The notes under the pieces are model-generated. The model saw nothing but the letters and a program-made list of their open reading frames with translations. It was not told the origin of the DNA and did no database searches. Positions 21,174 to 30,584 of a stretch of 42,194 bases of DNA are shown here, one piece after another. Made by a program: the position numbers and the translations under genes. The first letter of the stretch is position 1, and each line of letters starts with the position of its first letter. The DNA is from Corallochytrium limacisporum (taxonomy: Eukaryota > Opisthokonta), in NCBI GenBank assembly GCA_002811645.1, contig PDIP01000066.1, positions 20,623 to 62,816 of the forward strand, in the 5' to 3' direction.

Positions 21174-21761
21174 AGCGTAGAACATGGGGACGAATGAGCT
21201 ACCGGGCCGTCGCGGCACCGCAGGCGGGTCTCAGCCGAGGACGCGACCCGGCTCGCTCCGTAGACTTCACGAGAGTCATGGTGCGGCAGCCAGATTTTCA
21301 TCATTCCAACTTCCCTTTGATGCAATCAATAATATTGATATAATGCAAACAGATAGTAATTCAAACCAAGCCTTAGGGCAGGCGAACTGGGCGCGAAAAG
21401 TTTGTGTGGAAAGGGGGGTACGGGGAGGGAGGGAGATGTGGGGAGTACACGATCGTTGAGACTCCGCTCGCAAGTGGGCGATTTGTGAAGGGACACCGAT
21501 TAGGAAGCGGGAAGCTTCGGGCCACCAGACCCTGAACAGCGACCGTAGAAAACAGCTGTGCTTCTTTCCCGCTGATTTTTGATTGTGGAACATGTGGGGT
21601 GCTCGCTGTGGTATTTGAACGGTGTTTGATCGGCCAGGACGACAAGAGTACTACTACGCCACAAGAACCACTTTTGGAAGCGAGCATATTGCAGGCTGTG
21701 ATCGAACAATGTAGCACAGGACTGAACCAGAAATAGAGAAGTTCCACAAAACAGAAGAATA
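21174..21761. other. Membrane-protein to Ctf4 intergenic region
   Basis: This 588-bp spacer between co-directional genes holds an E2F-like motif at 21390-21399 and G-rich sequence at 21414-21445. The 40 bp before the Ctf4 start are A-rich. No separate gene is recognised. Confidence 0.55.
21390..21400 (+). promoter_or_regulatory. E2F/MBF-like site upstream of Ctf4
   Basis: The sequence ggcgcgaaaag (reverse complement CTTTTCGCGCC) fits the E2F consensus and the fungal MBF core CGCG with an A/T flank. It is about 370 bp before the Ctf4 ATG. Control at G1/S would suit a replisome gene; this is inference from sequence and position. Confidence 0.4.
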
Positions 21762-24700
21762 ATGCCCGCGATAGCAACCACAGCAACTGGCCTGGGAACA
21801 CAAACCCAATACAAGGGAAGTAGTACAAACACTTGGCACGGACACAGCGCCATAAGATCAGTTTTGGACAGTGGAAAGATGTTTATGGCTTTCGGATCTC
21901 GCAGTGACGATGCAGAAGATGCAAGGAATGGACTGAGCACTGCTGGTCTTGTTGTTGGTGGTGAAGAAGGCACGCTGACGATTATTGCAAGAGGCTACGG
22001 TCAGAAGGAACCCGGCCGTGTGTTGGAGCATCATTTGGAAGCCATTCGCAGCCTCGCCGTGGTGGGCAACAAGATCTTCAGTGCGTCGGAGGATGGTCAG
22101 GTGACGCAGAGCAGCTTTCCTCGTGGTAACATCATTAGTCATATTACTCGGATGGATTCATGCCGTGTCATGGGTGTCAGCGCTACTGGCTTGCGCCTGG
22201 CAGTCGCGGGCCTCGAACCGGAGATCCGGGTCGTAAGCACCCTGGACAACACAAATACGGCAACACTAAAGGGACACAAAGGACATATTCGTGGTGTCGC
22301 CTTCGATCCGCAAGGGGAGTACTTAGCATCTGCTGGTGCTGATGGCGAGGTTCGCCTTTGGAGTTGTGAGAGTGGAAAAGAGAGCGAAGATAAGCCCAAG
22401 TCTGACGAGACCCAAGACCTTCTGCATGGTGACGATGACGATGACGGCAACGGTATGGAATGGACGTGCCAACAGACCCTTACTTTGTTGGCAGAGGAGC
22501 GTGGTCGTGATCCCCCACCTTGCGAACTCAATTGGTCTGCAGATGGGGAGTGGCTGGCCATTCCAAACCAGCAGAACATACTCTTGCTTGACCGCAAAGC
22601 TTCCGTAACAAGGACTCTATCCAACGAGACGATTACCGACCAGGGACATGCCATCCTCGGCTGCAAATTTGTTGGATATAGTGGTCTCCTTGTTGCGTAT
22701 ACGAAGACATCAGTGCAGCTATGGGATGCCCAGAGTGGCGAATTGGTGGATGTCATCGAAGCCCATGGCCCGATCACAGACATGGACGTCGATGTGGCGT
22801 CCAATGTACCAATTATCGGCTATGCCAGCGCAAAGGGCGGGTACGCCTGTTGGCGACCCCGTTCTATTGATGGCCTTATAGGTCGTGTCAAGACGCCATC
22901 CGGGAAGTCTCAGCCATCTGCAACCTTGGCTGATCTGGCGTTTGAGGACGATGATGACGATGTGGTTCCCGCCACCGTTGTCAAGTCTCGCTCCACACTT
23001 ACCCACTCTTCAGGCAGTAGCGGACGCCGGCGTGCAATTATGGATAGCGACAATGATGAGGACCTACAGGAAGAAGCTAACCTAGCAGCCACGAAGCAGA
23101 AACCCACCCTAGATGACCTCGGAGATGACGACTTTAGTGAAGAAGAAGATGAAGCTATGTTGGCGGCCGCAGCGGAGGTCGAAAACGATAAGCAAGGGAG
23201 CAAAGTGCGGAAGAGCAACATAATGGAAGATGATGAAGAAGAAGTCTTCGGTGCCGAGGACTTGAGTGAAGAAGAACCATTTGATGGTCAGTACTACAGT
23301 CGTCACGATCGTAGACCATTTGAAGCAGACCGCTTAGATCATATGGATGGCAATGGTGTTCCTGGACGCCCCATGAAATTTTCTCAGCATTCAGCCCTTC
23401 AGCCCGGAGCAACAGAGTATTACTTGGGGAAGCGCTTCCTAGCGTACAATGATGTGGGAATGGTCGTGGCATCACGCGGCCAGGATAGCGACCTTGGAGA
23501 TCAATTGAGCATTGAGTTCCATGAAAGTGATCGCCGGGCTATCCGTATTACCGATCACCACTCTTTCACTTTGGGTGCCCTGAATAGGCAAGGCGCTTTG
23601 TTTGCCAATGAAGAAAAGAGTGTGCAACATCGCAAGAAGAGTAGATCTTCACCAAGTCAGGCGTCTACTATTTTCTTCAAAAAGTTTGAAGGTTGGGGTA
23701 CAAACATGGACTGGACTCATACTCTACCCCACGGCGAGAGTGCTCGCTGTGTTGCTTTGCTCGAGCATCATGCCGTTGTTGCCACGTCCAAGGGTTACTT
23801 GAGGATCTTCGGTATCGGCGGTGTCCAAGACATGGTCCTTTGCCTACCAGGCAACCCAGTTGCTGTTTCAGGTGACAAAGCACTGCTTTTTGTGGTGTAT
23901 AATCTTGGCGCTACAAATCTGGGATACTGGATCTACAACACAGCCGAGCGCAGGCTGCTGCAAGAAGGCACTTGTCCTGTCACACCGAACCATCATCTCA
24001 CCTGGCTTGGCTTCCAGGAAGACACGCAGATGCCAGTCACCCACGACAGCGCTGGTGTGCTCCGTGGTCTGATTTCAGAGGGAGCAGCTAAGCGTTTGTC
24101 TGGCCGTAACCGTGAGCAAGCCAAGAGGCTGTGGCTTCCCCTGTTGGAGACCACAGTTCACAAGCGAGGAGACGATGGCATGGATACAAAGCACCAATGG
24201 GTTTATCAGATCTTGGGCGATGGGACAGTTCTAGTAGCAGTGTGCCGACGCAGCAAAGAGCCTCGCGTCAACCCACGGAGTAGTATCGAGGATCTGCAGT
24301 TTCGCCTACCCATGTTGGGCCTCGCCACTGAAGCGGGTAGATATGAAGAAACCTACATGCGGGAGACAATCAAACGTACTATGCAATCAGATGCAGTATT
24401 GCCTCTTCGCAAACGCCAGGCCCAGAATGATATTGCCCTCCTTAAGATGCTTGAGCAGGCCTGCCAGCAGGATCGGTCATTGCGGGCTCTGGATTTAATG
24501 ATGCGCCTGCAGCGCATGGATTCGATCGAAGCGGCCATCAAAGTGGCAGGGTCTTACAGGATGCAGGAACTAGTCGACCGTATGCAGCTGGTGCGCCAGG
24601 GCGTTCTTGCAGAACAGCAGCAGGTGGCTCTGATGCGTCAGCAGGAACAACAGGCGGCTGCTCAACAGAGTATTGCCGCTGCAGTCAGCCGTCCCGCCGT

Positions 24701-25478
24701 TGCGAAGCAACCCGATGCGACACCGTCACCGACCGTCGCATCCCGGTCTGTGCGCGCACCTGCACCTCAACCGGAGCCAACTGTTGTGGCTCCCGAGCCG
24801 CCGACCACACCTAATGGAAAAGATCATCAACCGCTTGCCTCGCCCTTCCGTCGCACCAGCGGGGGATCACCGAGCTTTGGCAGTGCCAAGACCGGGCCCG
24901 CCACAACTCCGAAGCGAAAGTCCCTTGAATCGATACATTCTGCCCGGCGTACTCATCCAAACCCTTTCGCTAAGGTCAAGGATTCCTTGAAGAAGGCTGA
25001 TCAGACTCAGAGCCCATCTCTAGAGCCAGCTCGAGGCGTGTTCCGCTCCCTCGGTAACTCCGGGAAGACCACCGCCCAAATGACACCAACGACTGGAAAG
25101 GTCGGTGCCAGTCGCACTGCTCTAGGCAGTGGTGGCAAGCAAAAGCGCCAAGCCACTATCGAGAGCGTCACCGCAAGCAACCGACCGAAACAGCGGAAGC
25201 TTAATAAGTTTGAGAAGAATGCCCCGTACTTTGAAGAAGTGCCCGGAGAGGACGACGGTGATGCCACAGCTTCGAAGAAGGAGCGTAGAGTGGGAGAGCC
25301 GACTCCGGATGAAGAGGCCCACAGCGAAGAGAGCCGGCAAGAGAAAGTCGAAGTCGAAGACGCCCCTACCAGGCGACGTGCAGCGCCCATAATTGCTGAT
25401 GACGACGACGATGACGATGACGATGAAAATGACTCCCTGTCCATGCCTAAAGTCGTCAACGTTGCCATGAATAGCTAG
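21762..25478 (+). CDS. CTF4: Ctf4 / AND-1 / Mcl1 replisome hub protein
   Basis: The protein is 1238 aa. An N-terminal WD40 propeller spans about residues 25-370 (for example HKGHIRGVAFDPQGEYLASA, DGEVRLW). An acidic linker follows at about 385-520. The SepB/Mcl1 middle propeller runs from about 530 to 860 (GWGTNMDWTHTLPHGESARC, AVVATSKGYLRIFGIGG, HLTWLGF, HQWVYQILGDGTVLVAVC, LQFRLPMLGL), and the helical trimerisation segment is at about 865-930. In the family the Ctf4 trimer links the CMG helicase to DNA polymerase alpha-primase and other clients at the fork. The tail (about 930-1238) is disordered and holds Q-rich, P-rich and NPFAKVK segments and a run of eight D near the end. I see no HMG box as in animal AND-1, so domain content is fungal-like. 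It converges on the ABHD12-like gene, with only 85 bp between stops. Confidence 0.95.
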   Translation: MPAIATTATGLGTQTQYKGSSTNTWHGHSAIRSVLDSGKMFMAFGSRSDDAEDARNGLSTAGLVVGGEEGTLTIIARGYGQKEPGRVLEHHLEAIRSLAVVGNKIFSASEDGQVTQSSFPRGNIISHITRMDSCRVMGVSATGLRLAVAGLEPEIRVVSTLDNTNTATLKGHKGHIRGVAFDPQGEYLASAGADGEVRLWSCESGKESEDKPKSDETQDLLHGDDDDDGNGMEWTCQQTLTLLAEERGRDPPPCELNWSADGEWLAIPNQQNILLLDRKASVTRTLSNETITDQGHAILGCKFVGYSGLLVAYTKTSVQLWDAQSGELVDVIEAHGPITDMDVDVASNVPIIGYASAKGGYACWRPRSIDGLIGRVKTPSGKSQPSATLADLAFEDDDDDVVPATVVKSRSTLTHSSGSSGRRRAIMDSDNDEDLQEEANLAATKQKPTLDDLGDDDFSEEEDEAMLAAAAEVENDKQGSKVRKSNIMEDDEEEVFGAEDLSEEEPFDGQYYSRHDRRPFEADRLDHMDGNGVPGRPMKFSQHSALQPGATEYYLGKRFLAYNDVGMVVASRGQDSDLGDQLSIEFHESDRRAIRITDHHSFTLGALNRQGALFANEEKSVQHRKKSRSSPSQASTIFFKKFEGWGTNMDWTHTLPHGESARCVALLEHHAVVATSKGYLRIFGIGGVQDMVLCLPGNPVAVSGDKALLFVVYNLGATNLGYWIYNTAERRLLQEGTCPVTPNHHLTWLGFQEDTQMPVTHDSAGVLRGLISEGAAKRLSGRNREQAKRLWLPLLETTVHKRGDDGMDTKHQWVYQILGDGTVLVAVCRRSKEPRVNPRSSIEDLQFRLPMLGLATEAGRYEETYMRETIKRTMQSDAVLPLRKRQAQNDIALLKMLEQACQQDRSLRALDLMMRLQRMDSIEAAIKVAGSYRMQELVDRMQLVRQGVLAEQQQVALMRQQEQQAAAQQSIAAAVSRPAVAKQPDATPSPTVASRSVRAPAPQPEPTVVAPEPPTTPNGKDHQPLASPFRRTSGGSPSFGSAKTGPATTPKRKSLESIHSARRTHPNPFAKVKDSLKKADQTQSPSLEPARGVFRSLGNSGKTTAQMTPTTGKVGASRTALGSGGKQKRQATIESVTASNRPKQRKLNKFEKNAPYFEEVPGEDDGDATASKKERRVGEPTPDEEAHSEESRQEKVEVEDAPTRRRAAPIIADDDDDDDDDENDSLSMPKVVNVAMNS

Positions 25479-25563
25479 GATTCTATAGAGAAGAAGACAA
25501 TTATCACAACGAGAACAAGAATGGACAAGCTATCTGTATTTACCTAAGGCATGGCAACTGTAA

Positions 25564-26811
25564 TCATTTGCTGCCTTTCTGTATGTTTGCCTCTGTTCTC
25601 TCTTCCCAGGCTTCGACCTTCAGAAGGAAGTCGTGCACATCCGCGCAGAAGTGAGTCTGGTGCATGAGGTTATTGTGTCCACCGGTGGCGTAAAACGACA
25701 ACTGCAGTGGCGGCAGGTCAGTCTTTGCCATGACACTGCGTTCTTGGGTGGCCAAGGCAGCGGCATGGATTTCTTGGCTTTGGTCAAACGAAATTTCCGT
25801 GTCGTACTCACCGTGCTGCAGCAGGATGGGCACCTGCAGAGCCAAGTCGGTCTCTGCCATATTCTTGAGGTTGTAAAATCCATCAGGGAAAACCTCCTGC
25901 AGCCGGTCCCACATGTACGGCATGATCCTGACAGGCAAGGAAAGGAAATGACTTGAGGCTCCACCTAGAAGCGACGTGAACGCGGCTTCCAGTACCACAG
26001 CCTTAGGTAGAGACGGTACGTGGTGCTGTTTTGAAGTATCGTAGTCCTTGATCCGCTTTAGTAGCACCTGCATGAATTCCGTTGCAATGCCTGCGCCCAG
26101 GCTATGCCCCCACACGATGATACGCCGCGGCTCGACACCATAGTCCAGGGTCAGCCGATCCCACACCCACACAGCGTCCACTACGACCCGGCTATGGTCC
26201 TCTGGCACCCCCCCGCTGCTCTCTGCAAAACCACGGTAGTCCATAGCCACGACGTGCGCGCCCAAATGTGTCCGCAAGACGTCGTAAAATTCGAGGCGAT
26301 GTCCGAAGGCCCTCGTAGCCCCGTTCCCATGCAGGTAGAGCACTAATGGAACCTCCTTGTCTTCAGTGCCTTTCAAGAGACCGTCTGCTCGCAGTGTTTC
26401 AAGCATATACTCATGTTCATCGGCGAAAAATTCTTCACGCAGGATCTGGGTGCCGTTGTCAAAGGTCTGCAGGTGCTCCCGCCGCAGCTTGAGGTGTCCA
26501 ATTGTGTGATGATTCTTCGGCAGGAGATGCCAGCAACTAACGCGCTCTAGCTCACTGATAGGGTCTGTGTTCACCCAAGGTCTAATGTCATGGTCACGTC
26601 CATAGACAAAAAATCTACGCGCTCCCAATACACCGTGCAAAGTCGGATCTCTCATATCAAAGAACAATGGAAGTTTCGCAAAACTCAGATATGCCGCGGC
26701 CATCAGCAGCTCTGGAGCGAAATTCAGAACGTACATCAGCAGTACAGCAAGCCCAAGGTACAGGTAGACCACTGTCCGCAGGGTGCGGACCAGGAAGCCC
26801 ACAAGATTCAT
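25564..26811 (-). CDS. ABHD12: ABHD12-like membrane alpha/beta-hydrolase (lipase)
   Basis: The 415-aa protein has an N-terminal membrane anchor (about residues 13-31, VVYLYLGLAVLLMYVLNF) and an alpha/beta-hydrolase fold: LYLHGNGATRAFGHRLEFYD (HG oxyanion motif), VVAMDYRGFAESSG, and the nucleophile elbow WGHSLGAG with Ser237. Asp337 (HGEYDTEIS) and His379 (GGHNN) complete the triad, with spacing very close to human ABHD12 (S246, D333, H372). ABHD12 hydrolyses lysophosphatidylserine and monoacylglycerol on the ER lumenal side; the fungal substrate is inferred. The start at 26811 is kept because it places the anchor at the N-terminus. That ATG overlaps the stop of an upstream 141-codon frame as ATGA. 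Confidence 0.92.
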   Translation of the reverse strand: MNLVGFLVRTLRTVVYLYLGLAVLLMYVLNFAPELLMAAAYLSFAKLPLFFDMRDPTLHGVLGARRFFVYGRDHDIRPWVNTDPISELERVSCWHLLPKNHHTIGHLKLRREHLQTFDNGTQILREEFFADEHEYMLETLRADGLLKGTEDKEVPLVLYLHGNGATRAFGHRLEFYDVLRTHLGAHVVAMDYRGFAESSGGVPEDHSRVVVDAVWVWDRLTLDYGVEPRRIIVWGHSLGAGIATEFMQVLLKRIKDYDTSKQHHVPSLPKAVVLEAAFTSLLGGASSHFLSLPVRIMPYMWDRLQEVFPDGFYNLKNMAETDLALQVPILLQHGEYDTEISFDQSQEIHAAALATQERSVMAKTDLPPLQLSFYATGGHNNLMHQTHFCADVHDFLLKVEAWEERTEANIQKGSK

Positions 26812-27233
26812 GGGTCCACTTTTGCCTTTCGCGGTTTCACAGAGGTGCTATACCATCCTGACCGCCATTCAAAATGATCTTCCAATCCCTGAACAAGTTC
26901 TACCGTCCGCATGAAACAATGAGACACATTCAACACATTTTCAAAGTTGTGCGCTCCGAATATCTTTTCACCGTCATGGGTAACGTACAGCTCGAGTTTT
27001 GAAGTATCTAAACTCACCTGTGCACTCCCACCTGAGGAGCAGTGATGGTCCTTGAGGGGGAGATTTATGAAGGTGGGGGAGGCACCAGAAGCCTTCCTCA
27101 TCCGCGAACCCAATATGACGTCCGTCTGTGGCATAGCAGCACCGGTGTCTCGTCTGAACAGGACAGTGTGTAAAGCCATATAGAGCATAGTTCCCGACCA
27201 ATCTTGTAGTATTTGATCACTATGCTTTGGCAT
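26808..27233 (-). CDS. Possible 141-aa protein overlapping the ABHD12-like start
   Basis: This open frame on the same strand ends in a TGA that shares ATGA with the ABHD12-like start codon, and it begins 88 bp after the MMSDH stop. I recognise no domain. The second half (KLELYVTHDGEKIFGAHNFE and onward) reads like ordinary globular protein, and the middle uses C-ending codons as coding genes here do. Against it, a 68-codon frame starting at 27304 and another at 27201 overlap it in other phases and look nearly as protein-like. A strong donor-like CAG-GTGAGT occurs inside it, so it may be part of a small spliced gene, or the 5' UTR of the lipase. It may equally be chance. Confidence 0.35.
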   Translation of the reverse strand: MPKHSDQILQDWSGTMLYMALHTVLFRRDTGAAMPQTDVILGSRMRKASGASPTFINLPLKDHHCSSGGSAQVSLDTSKLELYVTHDGEKIFGAHNFENVLNVSHCFMRTVELVQGLEDHFEWRSGWYSTSVKPRKAKVDP

Positions 27234-27321
27234 AATCTAAATGGATGTGGAATGTATTTACGTACTTCGGGTGTTTGTGTAAGTGTTTGGACTTGAGCAC
27301 CCATGCTAATTGCTAAGTTCT

Positions 27322-28941
27322 TTACTGCATGGTGGGCATGCTGACAGCGGCTTTGCTCTCAGTGGCATCCTGCTCGCGCCACAAGCTGGTGATGGTCTTC
27401 GTACTGGTGTAGAATTGGATGGCACCCTTGCCGTAGAAGTTGTTGGTACCGATGAAGGAGCCGCGAGATCCGGTGAAGCTCATCATGGGCAAAGGGACAG
27501 GGATGGGAACATTGACACCAATCTGACCAACATCGACTTCGTGTTGGAACTTGCGAGCGCTGGCACCAGACTTGGTGAACAGAGCGGTACCGTTACCGTA
27601 GGGGTTGTTGTTGATGGTCTCAATGGCATCGTCCAGAGAGTCAGCCTCCATGGCAATCATGACTGGTCCGAAGATCTCTTCCTTGTAGCACTTCATGTGG
27701 GGCTTCACACCGCGGATGATGGTGGGGCCGACATAGTTGCCGTTGGTGAATGGCTCTTCCAAGCCATCAACAGTGCGACCGTCAAGCACGACCTCGGCTC
27801 CCTCTTCCTCAGCACTAGAGATCAGAGAATTAATGCGATCCTTTGACTGGGGAGAGATGACAGGGCCAAAATCAGTGTTGGGAGAGTTGGGATCACCAAC
27901 CTTTAGCTTGCTCACGCGATCGACAATCTCGGGCAGCCATTCCTTGGACTCACCAACGAAGATAGCAGTGGTGAGAGCCATGCAGCGCTGGCCCGCGGCA
28001 CCGAAGCTTGCACCGGACAATTGATTGATGGTGTGTTCCTTGTTGGCATCGGGCAGGATGACACCGTGATTCTTGGCTCCCAGGTTAGCCTGCACGCGCT
28101 TTCCGTTCTTGCTACCACGTTCATGAATGTAGTGTCCCGCGCGATCGCTGCCGACGAAAGAGATGGCCTTGATATCCGGGTGGTCACAAATAAAGTTCAC
28201 ACTGTCCACAGAACCGTGGATCATGTTCAGCACACCGTCCGGCACGCCAGCTTCCTTAGCCAGGCGCAGAAGATGGACAGAGGCACTAGGGTTTCGCTCG
28301 CTGGGCTTCAGCAAAAAGGTGTTACCAGTCACCAGAGCCATGGGGAACATCCACAGCGGAATCATGGCGGGGAAGTTGAAGGGAGTGATGCCAGCGCACA
28401 CACCCAAAGGCTGACGCAGGGAGAACATATCCAAGTCTTTGCTCAGCTGTTCAATGGTCTCTCCCATCTGCAGGCTGGTGATGCTGCACGCGTGCTCGAC
28501 GACTTGGAGACCGCGTAGAACGTCACCCTGGGCATCCGGAGGGGTCTTGCCACCCTCACGAGTGATGTGCTTAGCAATTTCGGGAAGCTGCTCGCGGACA
28601 AGAGCCTGCAGTTTGAACATGACCTGCTGGCGTGTCAGGATGCTAGTGTCGCGCCAGGCGGGGAAGGCGGCCTTGGCAGCATCGACAGCAGCTTCCATCT
28701 CTTGCTTGGTAGCCAGAGGGGTCTGAGCTACGACTTCGTTGGTGGCCGGGTTATGCACGTCGAGCCAGTCGTTGGTGCTGGACTGAACGAACTCACCATT
28801 GATGAAGAGGGGGATCTTCTCGGCCTTCAGTGCAGCAGCAGAGGCACTGAAGAAGCGTACCCAGGCCTGGGTAGCTTCGGGAGAAGCAACAGTATTCTTG
28901 AGAGCAGCAGAGCGCTGCAGGGCAGTCCGAGCCAACAGCAT
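27322..28941 (-). CDS. ALDH6A1: Mitochondrial methylmalonate-semialdehyde dehydrogenase (acylating)
   Basis: The 539-aa enzyme is full length for the ALDH6 family. Residues about 1-40 are rich in A/R/S and nearly free of acidic residues, as in a mitochondrial presequence. Landmarks are PFINGEF-type [10 protein letters not shown] at 45-54, [14 protein letters not shown] (139-152), [12 protein letters not shown] (187-198), LKPSERNPS (211-219) and the catalytic Cys320 in [10 protein letters not shown]. Near the end is the family signature [17 protein letters not shown], followed by SFTGSRGSF. It converts methylmalonate or malonate semialdehyde with CoA and NAD+ to propionyl- or acetyl-CoA in valine and beta-alanine breakdown. 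The sequence style is closer to the animal enzyme than to typical ascomycete relatives, from memory of the families. The same-strand ORF and ABHD12-like gene follow at very short spacing. Confidence 0.97.
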   Translation of the reverse strand: MLLARTALQRSAALKNTVASPEATQAWVRFFSASAAALKAEKIPLFINGEFVQSSTNDWLDVHNPATNEVVAQTPLATKQEMEAAVDAAKAAFPAWRDTSILTRQQVMFKLQALVREQLPEIAKHITREGGKTPPDAQGDVLRGLQVVEHACSITSLQMGETIEQLSKDLDMFSLRQPLGVCAGITPFNFPAMIPLWMFPMALVTGNTFLLKPSERNPSASVHLLRLAKEAGVPDGVLNMIHGSVDSVNFICDHPDIKAISFVGSDRAGHYIHERGSKNGKRVQANLGAKNHGVILPDANKEHTINQLSGASFGAAGQRCMALTTAIFVGESKEWLPEIVDRVSKLKVGDPNSPNTDFGPVISPQSKDRINSLISSAEEEGAEVVLDGRTVDGLEEPFTNGNYVGPTIIRGVKPHMKCYKEEIFGPVMIAMEADSLDDAIETINNNPYGNGTALFTKSGASARKFQHEVDVGQIGVNVPIPVPLPMMSFTGSRGSFIGTNNFYGKGAIQFYTSTKTITSLWREQDATESKAAVSMPTMQ

Positions 28942-29514
28942 GATTAAGTGTATGTTTTGGTGATCAAACTAATGTGAAATCCCGAACAATTACCTTCTTC
29001 GTGGGACTACTCTGATGCGTGATGGCTCTGGCCAATAAATACCATAACAGACCACCAACACCACCAGCTTGTGTTACATAAGATTACACTTGAGGACATT
29101 GGAACGTTGGCACGTCCTCCAGACGATCCATTTGTTTCACCACACACGATCCAAACCTCCTTCCGCAGCGACAGAATGCGCGCGCCCCGCCTTGTCACAC
29201 AGTCCCCCAAACAATCCGCACACACTCTCCCCTGTGCGACCTAAATCTCGTGAATTGGGGGTGAAAGTGTGTAAAAAGCCGCCGTTTTGGGAAGTCGGTT
29301 CGGAGCGGTGATCGCACACCGAAGGGTCTCTCTGTCTGTGTCCACTCTAACGTCCACGTACCCTGCAAACCCTGCTTCTCCCTGCAAACGCACTTGCCCG
29401 GTGTACCCGCCAGGCAGCACGAAGTGTCCCCAGAACCCAAAGAGAAAAAAAAAAAAAGGAAAATAGAAAAGTTATCAGGCAGGAGAGTGAGAGCGAAGGG
29501 CCGGGCAAATCGTC

Positions 29515-29533
29515 GGCGGTGGTGGTGGTGGTT
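29515..29533. repeat. GGT trinucleotide repeat
   Basis: This is a short run of tandem GGT units in the MMSDH/AlkB promoter region. Simple repeat, G-rich, near the assembly gap. Confidence 0.8.
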
Positions 29534-29673
29534 TTATCAGCTTGCCCCGACAGAGAGGGAAACGGGCCTCGGGAGGTGCAGGAGAACCCGAAACGTCACA
29601 CACCCACAGACACACGCAATACACAGACACACGCAGACTCGACCGCCGCCACAAATAAAAAGACAAAGGGCCC

Positions 29674-29873
29674 NNNNNNNNNNNNNNNNNNNNNNNNNNN
29701 NNNNNNNNNNNNNNNNNNNNNNNNNNNNNNNNNNNNNNNNNNNNNNNNNNNNNNNNNNNNNNNNNNNNNNNNNNNNNNNNNNNNNNNNNNNNNNNNNNNN
29801 NNNNNNNNNNNNNNNNNNNNNNNNNNNNNNNNNNNNNNNNNNNNNNNNNNNNNNNNNNNNNNNNNNNNNNNNN
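29674..29873. other. Assembly gap of 200 N
   Basis: Exactly 200 N, a likely placeholder rather than a measured length. The right edge is followed at once by a C13 tract, which suggests that a G/C homopolymer stopped sequencing or assembly. Any open frame crossing it is meaningless. Confidence 0.98.
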
Positions 29874-30584
29874 CCTCCCCCCCCCCCCCTCTCCTCCCAG
29901 GGCTCGCCCGCTTATTTTACGCCGAGTGTGAACCGCCTGTACCGAGAGCGCCCCGGACCCCCCCCTGCCCCACTCTTTCGCTAGGCCTCCTCTTTACCTC
30001 TGCCCAAAAGACGAGGACTGGAGGAACTCATACTGAAAGAGTGGGAAATTCTGACGTGTTCTCAATTCTTCAGCTCTTTCTGTTTGACCCGAGGATGAGA
30101 TGGGAAGGAATCCCCGACTCGGGAAAGGGGGGAATTTCGAGACCACAACAAACACTGCGAGCACTGCGCCATTGCGTTGATATTTTCGCCGTGTATTCAC
30201 TATGTAATAGGGGCAGGAACGGACGAGGGTCCTGACGCGTGGGAAGCTCTGCCCGCGATGGTAGAGGAGGAGTGTTTCGGGTTCGGAGCGGTGAGAAAAA
30301 AAATACTGGGAGGCGGATTGAATCACTAAACAGCTTCAAGTAAATCGAGAACTGAACCAGTTAGTAGATCTCGGTGGGGTAGGAAGCTTTTGATTATAAA
30401 TCAAAATGCATATTACAAGTACTGAATAGTCCTGCCTTGATTAGGAATGCAAGTGCCTGATCGGAGGAGGGGGTTCGCTCGACCGGCTATTTCCGACGGC
30501 GTTCATGAGTGAGCCACTGGTTTTGCAATGTGTTCAAGCTTTGATCATGGACCCCCGGATGATCCGCACAGGCAAGCGTAGAAC

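Larger units (their letters stand above)
28942..30584. other. Divergent promoter region of MMSDH and the AlkB-like gene
   Basis: This 1.6-kb region is interrupted by the N gap. It contains CCAATAAAT at about 29032 (upstream of MMSDH), an A-run at 29446, a GGT repeat at 29515-29533, CA-rich sequence at 29598-29640, C13 at 29877-29889 next to the gap, and a TACTGAAT octamer at 30420, 165 bp before the AlkB-like start. No coding gene is recognised. Confidence 0.55.

Noticed and set aside
27310-27846. 178-codon frame on the + strand
   Set aside because: It lies antisense within MMSDH and resembles no protein.
29394-30235. Open frames crossing the N gap
   Set aside because: Their length is created by unknown bases and says nothing about coding.
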